Positions 1 through 8,891 of a stretch of 64,000 nt of DNA are shown one piece after another. The notes beneath the pieces were generated by a model, which was not told the origin of the DNA, ran no database searches, and worked only from the letters and a program-made list of their open reading frames with translations. A program made the translations under genes and the position numbers. Source of the stretch: Ameyamaea chiangmaiensis (GTDB taxonomy: Bacteria; Pseudomonadota; Alphaproteobacteria; Acetobacterales; Acetobacteraceae); assembly GCF_025995235.1 (NCBI RefSeq), contig NZ_BAPT01000038.1:1-64000 (forward strand), given 5' to 3'. Within the stretch, counting starts at the first letter, position 1; each line of letters opens with the position of its first letter.

Positions 1-626
1 GCGACGGTTGCAAGCTGGCTCGTGAGCAGGGCGAGCACCTGACGTCGCGCGCCCAGGGCGTCGTGGGCCGCACCCCCGCCCAGCGCGCCATGCAGCCATG
101 TCCCGTCGATCAGCGCCGCCAGCATGTGCGCCAGGTCGTGGGCGGCCGCTGGCGGGACAAGCCGTGCCAGATCGAACCGCAGGTTGGCGATCATGCGGCG
201 CTGATACAGGCGTTGCACGCGGCGGAGCGTGTGGATGTGCGGGGCTTCGGCCCAGAAAAAGAGCCATAGGACGGCGTTGGCGGCCGTGAACTGGTCGCCG
301 CTGAGGCAACAGCCGATCAACGCGTCCAGCCGCGCGCGGGGCCCACGTGCCTGGCGTTGCGCGCGCGCCACCTCCGCCGACAGGGCGCCGGCGACGTGGG
401 CGAACGCCGCGCCCAGAAGTCGGTCCTTGTCCTGAAAGTAATATACCAGAAGACTGGGCGAGACGTCGGCACGGGCAGCGATGCGCGCGAACGTCGTCCC
501 GGCCAGCCCCGCCTCACGCAGGACATCCAGCGTCGCCGTGATCAGGGCGGTACGACGATCATCTTCGGTCGCACTTCGGCGTCGGGGTGGGGATCGGGTC
601 TCGTGTGGGGAGGGCTGACGGTTCAT
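1..626 (-). CDS. betI: BetI-like TetR-family transcriptional regulator (3' end outside window)
   Basis: Reading leftward from the ATG at 626, the frame stays open to the window edge, giving about 208 residues without a stop, so the gene is cut off at its C-terminus. Residues about 24-70 form a TetR helix-turn-helix, with a recognition helix around DVSPSLLVYYFQDKDRLL. The rest resembles BetI (PAAAHDLAHMLAALIDGTWLHGAL), the choline-responsive repressor of betaine synthesis genes. Two inverted repeats lie just upstream of the start, as expected for autoregulation, and choline-type ABC transporter genes follow on the other strand. The family is certain. The BetI assignment rests on the C-terminal motif and context. 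Nearby bet genes, if any, would lie left of the window. Confidence 0.75.
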   Translation of the reverse strand, partial: MNRQPSPHETRSPPRRRSATEDDRRTALITATLDVLREAGLAGTTFARIAARADVSPSLLVYYFQDKDRLLGAAFAHVAGALSAEVARAQRQARGPRARLDALIGCCLSGDQFTAANAVLWLFFWAEAPHIHTLRRVQRLYQRRMIANLRFDLARLVPPAAAHDLAHMLAALIDGTWLHGALGGGAAHDALGARRQVLALLTSQLATV

Positions 627-645
627 GCAGTCAGTTATCCATAAA

Positions 646-691
646 TTGAACGCTCATTCAACGCGTTTCGCAACGAGTTGATCGCTCGTTG
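646..691. promoter_or_regulatory. Paired palindromes, probable BetI/TetR operators
   Basis: TTGAACGCTCATTCAA (646-661) is an imperfect palindrome with matching TTGAA/TTCAA ends. A second site, CAACGAG-N7-CTCGTTG (671-691), has perfect 7-bp arms. Both sit 20-65 bases upstream of the TetR-family gene start. Sites rich in TTGAACG/TTCAA are typical of BetI operators, so autoregulation is likely. Control of the rightward transporter genes is possible but they start about 650 bases away. Confidence 0.55.
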
Positions 692-1337
692 TCGCGATTG
701 CTCGCGCAGGCGTCCATTGCGGTCTGGCGACGGCGGTTCACACCGCGCCACGGATCGCGGCCGGCATGGACGTTAAAAGGCGCCGGGGTTCTGAACGTTG
801 TCGAGAACGCAGACACATCTATGTCCGACGCGCTGTGTGATGTGTTCGGATGTTTCCGTCATGGAATGGTCTTGTTTCGACATGATGTGCTATTCCAGGC
901 TGTCAAGCGGCTTTTGTGGGCGCGGTTCGCCACGCCGCGTATTCCATCGACCGCGTGGCGGCCGTAAAACTTTCTTGTCCGGGACGCGCGGATGTCGCGT
1001 CGCGCTCTGTCCGGATCGATGCTTTCACCTGCGATGCGTAGCCCAGCGAAGAGATGACGTCTGATGGAGCTGCTTTCGTTCGACATACGCCGTGCCGGAT
1101 GCCCGCTCGGGATCGTCGATGATCCGGATTCGCTTCTGGCCGCCCTGTTTCGCGACCGGCCCTCTCGGTCGGGGGCGGCTGCCCGAACAGCGCGGGGGGC
1201 GGATGAACCAGACCGTGCGTACTGGGGCCAGCAGGCCCGCGGGCTGGGGCGACCGGGCGTGGATCGGCACGGGATTTCGAACACGAACGACACTCGGACG
1301 GGCCGGCGTTGAACGCCGCTGAATGAAGGCCGCACAG
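692..1337. other. Long spacer without a recognisable gene
   Basis: About 650 bases separate the regulator's operators from the permease gene. The open frames here are short or arginine/proline-rich and match no family I know. A substrate-binding protein gene, which usually accompanies such transporters, is not seen. The region may carry the promoter of the transporter genes or decayed sequence. Confidence 0.4.
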
Positions 1338-2189
1338 ATGATGGCACCTGAACACTGGATTACGGCGCACAAGATTCCCGTCGGCACGGCGATGGCGGCG
1401 GTCATTGATGTCGTCCGGCATTACGGGCTGGGCGTTTTCGATGCGATCAGCGATGTGGTCGGCGCGTGTGCCGATGGTCTGACCATAATGCTGCTGGATA
1501 TCCCGCCTTTGCTGCTGGTTGCTGTGGCGATCGTCGGTGCCTGGTTTTTGCGTCGGTCGTGGAAACTGGTCGCGCTGATCGCGCTGGGGTTACTGTTCAT
1601 CATCAACCAGGGATACTGGAACGAGACGATGGCGACCCTTTCGCTGATCCTGTTCTCCACCCTGTGTTGTATGGTGGTCGGCGTGCCTCTGGGGGTGGTC
1701 AGTGCCCATCGTCCCCGTCTGGCACAGGTGCTGCATCCGATACTCGACCTGATGCAGACACTGCCCACGTTCGTCTATCTGATTCCGACGCTGATCCTGT
1801 TCGGTCTGGGTACCGTGCCAGGCATGATCTCGACCATCATCTTTGCCGTGCCCGCACCGATCCGCATGACGCAGATGGGCATCGCGCGCGTGCCACGATC
1901 GCTGATCGAAGCGGGCGAGGCTTTCGGCGCGACCGAGCGGCAGATCCTGTGGAAGATCGAACTCCCCGCGGCTCTGCCCTTAATTCAGGCCGGGCTGACG
2001 CAATGCATCATGCTCAGCCTGTCCATGGTTGTGATCGCGGCTCTGGTCGGTGCTGGCGGGCTTGGCGTGCCGGTCGTACGCGCCCTGAACACCGTGCAGG
2101 TGGATGTCGGGTTTGAGTCCGGGTTCGTGATCGTGCTGCTTGCGATCATGCTTGATCGCCTCTGTCGTTCGAAGGAGCCCGCACAGTGA
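1338..2189 (+). CDS. choW: Choline/glycine betaine ABC transporter permease (ProW/ChoW-like)
   Basis: About 283 residues with five to six hydrophobic segments, including IPPLLLVAVAIVGAWFL and LVALIALGLLFIINQGYW. The permease core carries the conserved stretches DLMQTLPTFVYLIPTLILFG, EAGEAFGAT and the cytoplasmic-loop region ELPAALPLIQAG. This is the inner-membrane subunit of a quaternary-amine importer. ATG 1338 is preferred because AAGG lies 8 bases upstream; ATG 1323 and ATG 1341 are in the same frame. The stop overlaps the GTG start of the ATPase gene, so the two are translationally coupled. The BetI-like neighbour points to choline as substrate. Confidence 0.88.
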   Translation: MMAPEHWITAHKIPVGTAMAAVIDVVRHYGLGVFDAISDVVGACADGLTIMLLDIPPLLLVAVAIVGAWFLRRSWKLVALIALGLLFIINQGYWNETMATLSLILFSTLCCMVVGVPLGVVSAHRPRLAQVLHPILDLMQTLPTFVYLIPTLILFGLGTVPGMISTIIFAVPAPIRMTQMGIARVPRSLIEAGEAFGATERQILWKIELPAALPLIQAGLTQCIMLSLSMVVIAALVGAGGLGVPVVRALNTVQVDVGFESGFVIVLLAIMLDRLCRSKEPAQ

Positions 2190-3364
2190 GCGAAACGGCG
2201 AATGTGGCGCTCGACTTTCGCAATATCGACATCCTGTTTGATCGCAGCGGCCGGCGCGGTGCCATCGAGGCCGCGCTGGCACGGCTGGATGCCGGCGAGA
2301 CGCGTGAGGAGATCAGCCGTGCCCTGAAGGTGACGGTGGGCGTGGCGGGTGCGAATCTGGGGGTGGCGCGCGGTGAGATCAGCGTGCTGATGGGACTGTC
2401 GGGATCCGGTAAATCGACGCTGCTGCGGGCCGCCAACCGTCTCAATCAGCCCATACGCGGCGAGGTACGGATCGGAAACGGCTCTGCGTGGCTTGATATC
2501 GCACGGTGCGACGGTGACACGCTGCGCGAACTGCGCAAGACGCGCATCGCCATGGTGTTTCAGCAGTTCGGCCTTCTGCCCTGGCGCAGCGTGCGTGATA
2601 ACGTCGGGTTCGGACTGGAACTGCGTGGCATGGCCCCGTCGGTCCGGCGGGAGATCGTCGAGGAAAAGCTGGCGCTGGTCGGCTTGTCGAGTTGGGCCGA
2701 TGCCCAGGTCCACGAACTGTCGGGCGGTATGCAGCAACGGGTGGGCCTGGCCCGCGCCTTTGCGACCGATGCCGATATCCTCCTGATGGACGAGCCGTTT
2801 TCCGCGCTTGATCCGCTCATTCGCCGCAAATTGCAGGACGAACTGATGGACCTGCAGAAAAGGCTGAAAAAGACGATCCTGTTCGTCAGCCATGATATCG
2901 ACGAAGCGCTCAAGATCGGCAGTCGGATCACGATCATGCGCGAGGGGCGGATCGTCCAGACCGGAACCCCCGGCGACATCACCCTGCGCCCGATCAACGA
3001 CTATGTCGCGGACTTCATACGTCATATGAATCCACTGCCGACCATTCTGGCGGCTGCCTTCATGCGGCGTTTTCGGGATTTGCCGGTTCGGCCCGACGGG
3101 TTGCTTGACGCCGGCACGATTGCCATCGACCAGCACGCGCCGACCGCGCACGTCGCCGACCGAGGTGTGGTCATGAGGGCGTGTGGGGAGTGGGAGCCGG
3201 GGGCGGTCTGTATCGTGCCAACACACATGAGCCTGGGCGAGGTCATCGTCATGCGACAACGCAGCGGTTTTCCGGTTCTGGTGGAGGAAGACGGGCAACT
3301 GGTCGGAGTGTGCGATGACGCGGATATTTATCAGGCCCTGTCCGGTGAGAGGCGGCGTGGATAA
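2186..3364 (+). CDS. choV: Choline/glycine betaine ABC transporter ATP-binding protein (ProV/ChoV-like)
   Basis: A 392-aa ABC ATPase starting at a GTG that overlaps the permease stop (GTGA). The Walker A GLSGSGKST lies at about 70-78, the signature LSGGMQQRVGLARA near 176-189, and Walker B ILLMDEPFSALDP near 198-210. The C-terminal ~100 residues have the length and position of the CBS-domain region of ProV proteins, which senses ionic strength in relatives. It energises uptake through the preceding permease. No binding-protein gene follows. The unit is therefore incomplete here, or it uses a component encoded elsewhere. Confidence 0.88.
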   Translation: MSETANVALDFRNIDILFDRSGRRGAIEAALARLDAGETREEISRALKVTVGVAGANLGVARGEISVLMGLSGSGKSTLLRAANRLNQPIRGEVRIGNGSAWLDIARCDGDTLRELRKTRIAMVFQQFGLLPWRSVRDNVGFGLELRGMAPSVRREIVEEKLALVGLSSWADAQVHELSGGMQQRVGLARAFATDADILLMDEPFSALDPLIRRKLQDELMDLQKRLKKTILFVSHDIDEALKIGSRITIMREGRIVQTGTPGDITLRPINDYVADFIRHMNPLPTILAAAFMRRFRDLPVRPDGLLDAGTIAIDQHAPTAHVADRGVVMRACGEWEPGAVCIVPTHMSLGEVIVMRQRSGFPVLVEEDGQLVGVCDDADIYQALSGERRRG

Positions 3365-4236
3365 CCCACGCTGCGGGTGCTGCGGCGCGTCGGTTCTCTG
3401 ACCCTGTCTTACCGCCCGATCCGGGCTGACCGGCGCATGGACTGGGGCGGCACCATCGCGCGGTGCGGATACGGTTGAACGCACGGGTGGCCTGCGTCAC
3501 CAAGGTGCGGACTCTGGCTGCCCCAGCCTGAATCAACGGGCATAGCCGCCAGAGTTTCGGCTCGACCTTTCCTGCTCGCTGAGGTGGGCGCAGCAACGCC
3601 ATCGGCATTTTTCATGCCCGGTCGCCCCGCGCCACGGCGGATCGAACCCTACCGGCGCGACCGTCAGGCGGCGAGCCTCGGGCTCCGAACGGGCCCCTGT
3701 CGGCGTCGCCCGATGCCTTAAGCTCTCGAGTATTGGTGTCGCGTTTCGGGCCCGGGCCTACGTCACGGGCACGCCGAGTCGGGCAGGGCGGCCCGAACAG
3801 AAACGCGGCATCGGCTTTGCGGTCGTCCGGCACACCGGTCGGACGCGACACGTCGGCAGCTGTCGCGACCGACGCACGAAAGCGCATAGGGGCGCCTGTT
3901 GTGCCCCAGGGCGGGCATCGCTCATGACCGGTCGCTCGCACCTGGTGATGGCGATGACATTCCATCACGTGTGACGATGGCGGTTGCGTCTCCGCCGGGC
4001 ATGGGCACCATGGCCGCATGCACTTCGACCTTGACCCCTGTGAGCACGACGACCTGAACGACACGCCCGGACGATGGGCCGGGCGCACGGGCGATGGGTG
4101 CCATCGTGGGTGTTGACGCGTCGCCCGGCCACAGCACGGCGCGCCCGGCCGAGGGGCCGGTTCGCGTCGACCCTTCGGACCCGCGTCACCCATGAGGCGG
4201 TGCGCGTTGCGAGGTCGCGACCGTGCTCAACCCGTG
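3365..4236. other. Gene-poor spacer of about 870 bases
   Basis: No frame on either strand gives a protein with recognisable motifs. Open frames are short, overlap each other and are rich in Arg, Pro and Ala, as expected for chance frames at high GC. No tRNA, convincing terminator hairpin or mobile-element end was seen. Confidence 0.4.
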
Positions 4237-5685
4237 ATGTCCGTCGCGGGCTGGCGCGCGGGGGTCGTGATCGCGGCGCTGATGGCAGCGGGCAACGCCG
4301 CCCGTGCGGCCAGCCATCCGCTGGTGACCGACATCCTGCCCTCCGGCGTACCGTTGCCGGTTCCCGCGCCGACGTTTGTCCTGCCGCCCGACGACGCCGG
4401 GACCGAACTTCTGGGCGACGCGTGGGGCGCCCGCCCGTGGCTGGACCGCCATGGCGTGCGTCTGACCGCCCAGGACGTCGAGGAACTCTGGGGCCTGACA
4501 GGCGGCGGTCTCAACCGAGGCGCGACCTATGACGGCATGACCGCGATGGCGTTGCTGCTCGACACGAACGCGGCGTTCGGATGGCATGACGGTGCGTTCA
4601 ATATCAGCGCGCTTCAGATCCGTGGCCGGTCGTTCACGGACGAGCGGCTGGGCGCGCTCAATCCGGTCAGCGGCTACGATGCCGGACGTTCGACGCGCCT
4701 GTTCGAGGTCTGGTACGGGCAGGGCTTCTTCGGCGACCGGCTGGATATACGCGTGGGCTCGCTTGATCTGGATACGGAGTTTCTGGTGAGCCAGAACGCC
4801 TCGTTCTTTCTGAACGCCAGTTTCGGCTGGCCGCTGTCAACGTCGAGCAATCTGTATTCCGGTGGCCCGTCATGGCCCTATTCGGCTCTGGGGACGCGGG
4901 TGAAATGGTCGCCACTGTCCGCCCTGGTCCTGATGGGTGCCGTGACCGACGACAACCCGACCGGGGGGCCGTTCTACAGCAGCGATGGCGATACACAGAG
5001 GGATGCGTCGGGGACGCGCTTCTCTCTTGGCAACGGAGCGCTTTTCGTGGGCGAGGCGCAATATTGGCTTGATCTGGCGCGCAATTTGTCCGGCAAGGAT
5101 GCGCCAGCCCTTCCAGGAACATGGAAAATCGGGGGCCTGTTTGACAGCGGCGCATTCCCCGATCCGCGCTACGACGCCCGGGGCGGCCTTCTGGCCGATC
5201 CCGACAGCAGCGGCGACCCGCGCGAACACCGGGGCAACTGGATGACCTATGTCGTGATCGACCAGATGATCTGGCGCGAGAAAGTCGGCTCCGACAAGAC
5301 GATCAACGTGTTCGTCCGTGCCACGGCCAGCAATGCGACGCGCAACCGCTTCACGCGCGAGGTGCAGGCGGGCTTCACCTTCGATGAACTTCTGCCCGGC
5401 CGGCCGGATGACACGTTCGGCATCGCGTGGGGCGTGGGCTTGTATGGTCGTCGCGCGGCGCAGGCCGCGCGCGACGCCGCCCGCTTCGGTACAGCCACGG
5501 GCGCCCCGCCACGGCCCGAACACCATATCGAACTGACGTATCAGGCCGCCGTGACGCACTGGCTGAATCTCCAGCCTGACGTTCAGTATTTCTGGGGCGT
5601 CGGCGGTGGCGCGACCGATGGCGACACGGGTCGGCCGATCCGCAATGCCGTCGTGACAGGGCTGAACATGACGACGACGTTCTGA
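4237..5685 (+). CDS. OprB-family carbohydrate-selective porin
   Basis: A 482-aa outer-membrane protein. The ATG at 4237 places a signal peptide at the N-terminus (hydrophobic VVIAALMAAG, then small residues before ASHPL); an upstream in-frame ATG at 4192 would add an Arg-rich leader and is less likely. OprB-family traits are visible: WLDRHGV, DTNAAFGWHDGAFNISALQI, FEVWYGQ, RVGSLDLDTEFL, FGWP, and the C-terminal NAVVTGLNMTTTF ending in Phe, as in trimeric beta-barrels. It should passively admit sugars. The gene is monocistronic; its neighbours are functionally unrelated. Confidence 0.85.
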   Translation: MSVAGWRAGVVIAALMAAGNAARAASHPLVTDILPSGVPLPVPAPTFVLPPDDAGTELLGDAWGARPWLDRHGVRLTAQDVEELWGLTGGGLNRGATYDGMTAMALLLDTNAAFGWHDGAFNISALQIRGRSFTDERLGALNPVSGYDAGRSTRLFEVWYGQGFFGDRLDIRVGSLDLDTEFLVSQNASFFLNASFGWPLSTSSNLYSGGPSWPYSALGTRVKWSPLSALVLMGAVTDDNPTGGPFYSSDGDTQRDASGTRFSLGNGALFVGEAQYWLDLARNLSGKDAPALPGTWKIGGLFDSGAFPDPRYDARGGLLADPDSSGDPREHRGNWMTYVVIDQMIWREKVGSDKTINVFVRATASNATRNRFTREVQAGFTFDELLPGRPDDTFGIAWGVGLYGRRAAQAARDAARFGTATGAPPRPEHHIELTYQAAVTHWLNLQPDVQYFWGVGGGATDGDTGRPIRNAVVTGLNMTTTF

Positions 5686-5719
5686 ACGGCGAGGCTTCGG
5701 CCGGAACACACGAGGGCGA

Positions 5720-5747
5720 CCGTCATCGAACTTTAACGCGCTGTCAT
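5720..5747 (+). promoter_or_regulatory. Possible PhoB-type repeats upstream of ppk2
   Basis: CCGTCAT (5720-5726) and CTGTCAT (5741-5747) resemble Pho box half-sites (CTGTCAT), with a poor intermediate copy between them. They lie about 60-85 bases before the ppk2 start. The spacing is not the canonical 11 bases, so this is tentative. Confidence 0.2.
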
Positions 5748-5803
5748 TGCGGGCGTGGCGTAGTTTGCGCGTGATTATGCCGGCACGACAAGGAATACCC
5801 ACG

Positions 5804-6715
5804 GTGGACGACCGCGACACAAACCCTTGCGACGAATCCGTCCGGGCCCGGATACGCCGCGAGATCATCGACGACCTTGATGAGGAGTTCGAGCTTTCGC
5901 TGGAAGAAGACATGGCGGGCGGCGCGCTCGACGCGGCCGACCGCGCGTTCCGGCGTGTCTATTTTCATGAACTGGTCCGCCTGCAGGGTGAACTGGTGAA
6001 ATTGCAGGACTGGGTGAAGGCGACCGGCCACCGGCTGGTGGTCCTGTTCGAGGGGCGCGATGCCGCCGGCAAGGGTGGTGCGATCAAGCGTATCACCCAG
6101 CGTCTCAATCCGCGCATCTGCCGCGTGGCCGCCCTGCCGGCGCCCAACGACCGTGAACGCACCCAATGGTATTTCCAGCGCTACGTCGCCCATCTTCCGG
6201 CGGCGGGCGAGATCGTGCTGTTCGACCGGAGCTGGTACAATCGCGCCGGCGTGGAGCGCGTGATGGGGTTCTGTACCGACGCGGACTACGAGGAGTTCTA
6301 TCGCTCCGTCCCGGAGTTCGAGAGGATGCTGGTCCGAAGCGGCGTGCAGATCGTGAAATACTGGTTCTCGATCACCGATGATGAGCAGGAGGCACGCTTC
6401 CATGCCCGGATCGGGGATCCGCTGAAGCAGTGGAAGCTGTCGCCCATGGACCTGGAGAGCCGCCGCCGCTGGGAGCACTACACCCATGCGAAGGAAACCA
6501 TGCTGGAGCGGTCGAGCATACCCGAAGCGCCGTGGTGGGTGGTGCAGGCCGTGGACAAGAAACGCGCGCGCCTGAATTGCATCACGCATCTTCTGTCGCA
6601 GGTGCCTTACGAACCCGTGGCGCACCCGGAGGTCGTTCTGCCGGCGCGCGTTTATCACCCCGAGTATGAACGTCAGCCGACCCCGGCGTCGATGATCGTG
6701 CCCGAACTGTACTGA
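5804..6715 (+). CDS. ppk2: Polyphosphate kinase 2 (PPK2 family)
   Basis: A single-domain PPK2 of 303 aa that transfers phosphate between polyphosphate and nucleoside phosphates in the cytoplasm. Walker A GRDAAGKGGAIKRI lies at about 84, the Walker B-type FDRSWYNRAGVERVMGF at about 138, and the lid region with DPLKQWKLSPMDLESRRRW near 208. Length and motifs fit the class I type, which usually favours (d)NDP to NTP conversion. GTG 5804 is chosen because AAGGA sits about 9 bases upstream and the conserved region begins shortly after; an in-frame ATG at 5747 would add 19 untypical residues. The gene stands alone between OprB and the T6SS region. Confidence 0.9.
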   Translation: MDDRDTNPCDESVRARIRREIIDDLDEEFELSLEEDMAGGALDAADRAFRRVYFHELVRLQGELVKLQDWVKATGHRLVVLFEGRDAAGKGGAIKRITQRLNPRICRVAALPAPNDRERTQWYFQRYVAHLPAAGEIVLFDRSWYNRAGVERVMGFCTDADYEEFYRSVPEFERMLVRSGVQIVKYWFSITDDEQEARFHARIGDPLKQWKLSPMDLESRRRWEHYTHAKETMLERSSIPEAPWWVVQAVDKKRARLNCITHLLSQVPYEPVAHPEVVLPARVYHPEYERQPTPASMIVPELY

Positions 6716-6814
6716 GTGCGCGTCGAGGGGCGGAACGGTGTCCTAACCTCCGGCGTGGGTCTGTCGACGACCGGGGGGCGATGCGGCGACTCTTGGGCCC
6801 GGCGCGGCCGGTCG

Positions 6815-8158
6815 TCAGATCGACAGCTTGTCGGCCAGGGCGAGCCAGCCGGCGGGCTCGTTGATAAGCGCCAGATAGTCGTACTGGTGCCCGCGTTCGC
6901 CGAAGGTCGACGAAAACACGACCTTGAAAATTGCCGTGGCGGGGCCGGCGTTCATGCGCTGCGTCTCGTCGGTGGAATAGGTTTTTCCGGCACGGGCGAC
7001 CTGCTGCTTGTGCTGCTGACTGTAGGCGGTGCGGGCCAGATGACGCGTGAAGGCGTTCCCTATCCCGCTTTTCTGGGCGAGATACCGGGCCTCGCGCTCG
7101 GACTGTTGGGGAATGTGGCTTGTCCGGACGTCCGGGCGCACATTGACCGCGGATTGTTCCAGCACTGCGCGAAAATGGATATAAGCTGCGGCGATATAGA
7201 TCTGTGTGTTGACGTCCTTGGGTGTGCCCAGCGCGATGGTCCTCGGGTCGAACGCTTCCTTGAACGATTTTCGCCAGTCGGTGGACAGCTTGTCGAGCTG
7301 TGTGATGCCAGTGGCGGCGATCTGTATGCCTTGTCCCACCTTGGTGGCGATATCGCCGATATTCACGCCCTGATGATAGACGACGCCCGCGCCATGAGGC
7401 GAGGCCGCGGAAAACACCGCCGCCGTCTTGTTGACGATCTTCTTCAGCTTCGACGTCGTGGCCGTCCTGAGCGCATCGTGAAGTTTCCGATGATCCTCGG
7501 TCGGGCCGGTGGCGTCGATCGCCTTGAGCTTGTGGAATTTCACTGAACTGCTGACCAGCGACGAAAGCGCGGTCGTCAGGGCGGAGACGTCGACGACCGT
7601 CTTGCACCGCAGAAACAGACTGCACAGGGCGGCAAGCGAGCGTGCGGTCTGCTTTCGGCCGCGCCGTTTGAAATAGGCAATCGTGTTGTACGGTACCTCG
7701 TGCGAGGCGGGTTCCAGGCTGACCCGCAGATATGGATTGGCGATGTAGATCTTCGTGTCGCCATGCAGTGTCGCCCGAGACCAGTTGCCACGCGTGTAGC
7801 GGTTGATCCGCACGCAGGCTTCCTCGAAGGCCGTGAAGACGCTAAGGCCCGATGACACCAGACCGAACGCCGTTTGCAGGTCGGCCGGTGTCTTTCCGAA
7901 GAAGCTGGCAAAGCTCACGATGCTGAAGGCCTGCGATGCATAGTCGCAATAGTCGACGACGCGCTGGTTCCAGTCGCCGCGGGTGGCCATCTTGTCCTTG
8001 TGGGCAAGGATGTCTTCCGCAATTGTCTTGAAGTCGGGGGCGATCGTGCTGGGGACCGGGACGGCATGGGGGTCGAAATTTGCGCCCATGACGCTGATCT
8101 TCGCGGGGCCAGCGTTGATCGTATCCCAGGCAGAGTTTCTACCAGCGTTGGAAATCAT
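6815..8158 (-). CDS. Unrecognised 447-aa protein beside the T6SS locus
   Basis: I do not recognise this family. The ATG at 8158 follows GTGAGGACATC; an in-frame start at 8194 would add 12 residues. There is no signal peptide. The N-terminus is followed by a weakly hydrophobic patch (QAFSIVSFASFFG), basic stretches such as AYFKRRGRKQTARS and TTSKLKKIVNKTA, and a Gly/Ile-rich segment (GVNIGDIATKVGQGIQIAATGI). The balanced composition indicates a real gene. It is the first gene beyond the tss operon, separated from tssG only by a small secreted-protein gene on the opposite strand. A T6SS cargo or locus-specific accessory role is possible but unsupported by any known motif. Confidence 0.6.
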   Translation of the reverse strand: MISNAGRNSAWDTINAGPAKISVMGANFDPHAVPVPSTIAPDFKTIAEDILAHKDKMATRGDWNQRVVDYCDYASQAFSIVSFASFFGKTPADLQTAFGLVSSGLSVFTAFEEACVRINRYTRGNWSRATLHGDTKIYIANPYLRVSLEPASHEVPYNTIAYFKRRGRKQTARSLAALCSLFLRCKTVVDVSALTTALSSLVSSSVKFHKLKAIDATGPTEDHRKLHDALRTATTSKLKKIVNKTAAVFSAASPHGAGVVYHQGVNIGDIATKVGQGIQIAATGITQLDKLSTDWRKSFKEAFDPRTIALGTPKDVNTQIYIAAAYIHFRAVLEQSAVNVRPDVRTSHIPQQSEREARYLAQKSGIGNAFTRHLARTAYSQQHKQQVARAGKTYSTDETQRMNAGPATAIFKVVFSSTFGERGHQYDYLALINEPAGWLALADKLSI

Positions 8159-8465
8159 GATGTCCTCACCAGTCCTGCCGATGCCCGAAACCATTGTCCG
8201 ACGGCAGGGCCGTCGTGTCCCCGGGCTGCGTGCCGCTCTTTTACCCGGTACAAGGGTGCGGACCCTGCGGCCAGATCAAATGGAGGCTGCATTACCGTTG
8301 CAACCCGATTCCAGCGCTCCACGCGGAGGCGTGTCGTGAATGCGGAGCGGACGGTAACACGCGCGTGCGCTTTCACGCCGTTGCCGGTATAACGGCGGGG
8401 CGTCGTCGTGACCGGTGACGGTCGCTGTTCGATGCGTCATGGTAATGCTGTGGAGGCGGAAACGG
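8159..8465. other. Divergent promoter region between the 447-aa and secreted-protein genes
   Basis: About 300 bases between two divergent starts. It contains GGAGG at 8452-8456 for the rightward gene and probably both promoters. I saw no clear operator. A cysteine-rich rightward frame here is not convincing as a gene. Confidence 0.4.
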
Positions 8466-8891
8466 GTGACGGACATGGGAACTATGCATAAAAAGGCTGC
8501 CGTCCTGGGGTGTCTAGCGGCGTTTTCTGTCTCCGGCATCACGCGGGCGTCGGCCGCCGATGCCGGCATCCTCACGCCCGACACGTCCTGTGCGGCGCTG
8601 ATTTTTTACACACGGACCGACAATGTCGGTGACCCCACGCCTGCCGCCAAGGCGCGGTTTGCCGCACTTTTAGACATGATGAAGCCCTACCGGGATGCTC
8701 TGACGCCGCGCGTGGCGTCCGATGTGCAGATCAGGGATCTGTTCGCGGCTCTGGACCGGGAATGCCGAAAGGATCAGGGCGAGGCGTTGGGTGTGGCTGT
8801 CCGCAAGGCTGGCGACGCCACGATCGACGCGGCCAACAAGGATCTTAGGGACGCGGGCGGCACCGATCACGGGGACGCTCCCGCTCCCTAG
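8466..8891 (+). CDS. Small secreted protein (putative periplasmic, HdeA-like in size)
   Basis: About 141 aa with a clear signal peptide (MHKKAAVLGCLAAFSVSGITRASA) followed by a mature domain of about 110 residues. The mature part has two cysteines, one in DTSCAALIFY and one in DRECRKDQG. Helical content, small size and two Cys recall HdeA-like periplasmic proteins, but I cannot assign the family. GTG 8466 has GGAGG 9 bases upstream; ATG 8475 and ATG 8484 are alternatives. The gene converges on tssG and the two stop codons share the palindrome CTAG. A role as a periplasmic partner or immunity factor is conceivable but unproven. Confidence 0.6.
   Translation: MTDMGTMHKKAAVLGCLAAFSVSGITRASAADAGILTPDTSCAALIFYTRTDNVGDPTPAAKARFAALLDMMKPYRDALTPRVASDVQIRDLFAALDRECRKDQGEALGVAVRKAGDATIDAANKDLRDAGGTDHGDAPAP

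Noticed and set aside
1985..3484. Long leftward open frame of about 499 codons opposite the choline transporter genes
   Set aside because: It is the antisense shadow of two genes with clear motifs; high GC removes stop codons. It has no family signature.
8020..8025. CAATTG as a second vir box
   Set aside because: The flanks (CGCAATTGTCTT) do not fit TNCAATTGAAAY on either strand, and the site lies inside a gene.
8888..8891. Convergent stop codons of tssG and the small secreted-protein gene sharing CTAG
   Set aside because: Real but explained by TAG being readable from both strands of CTAG; no function needs to be proposed.
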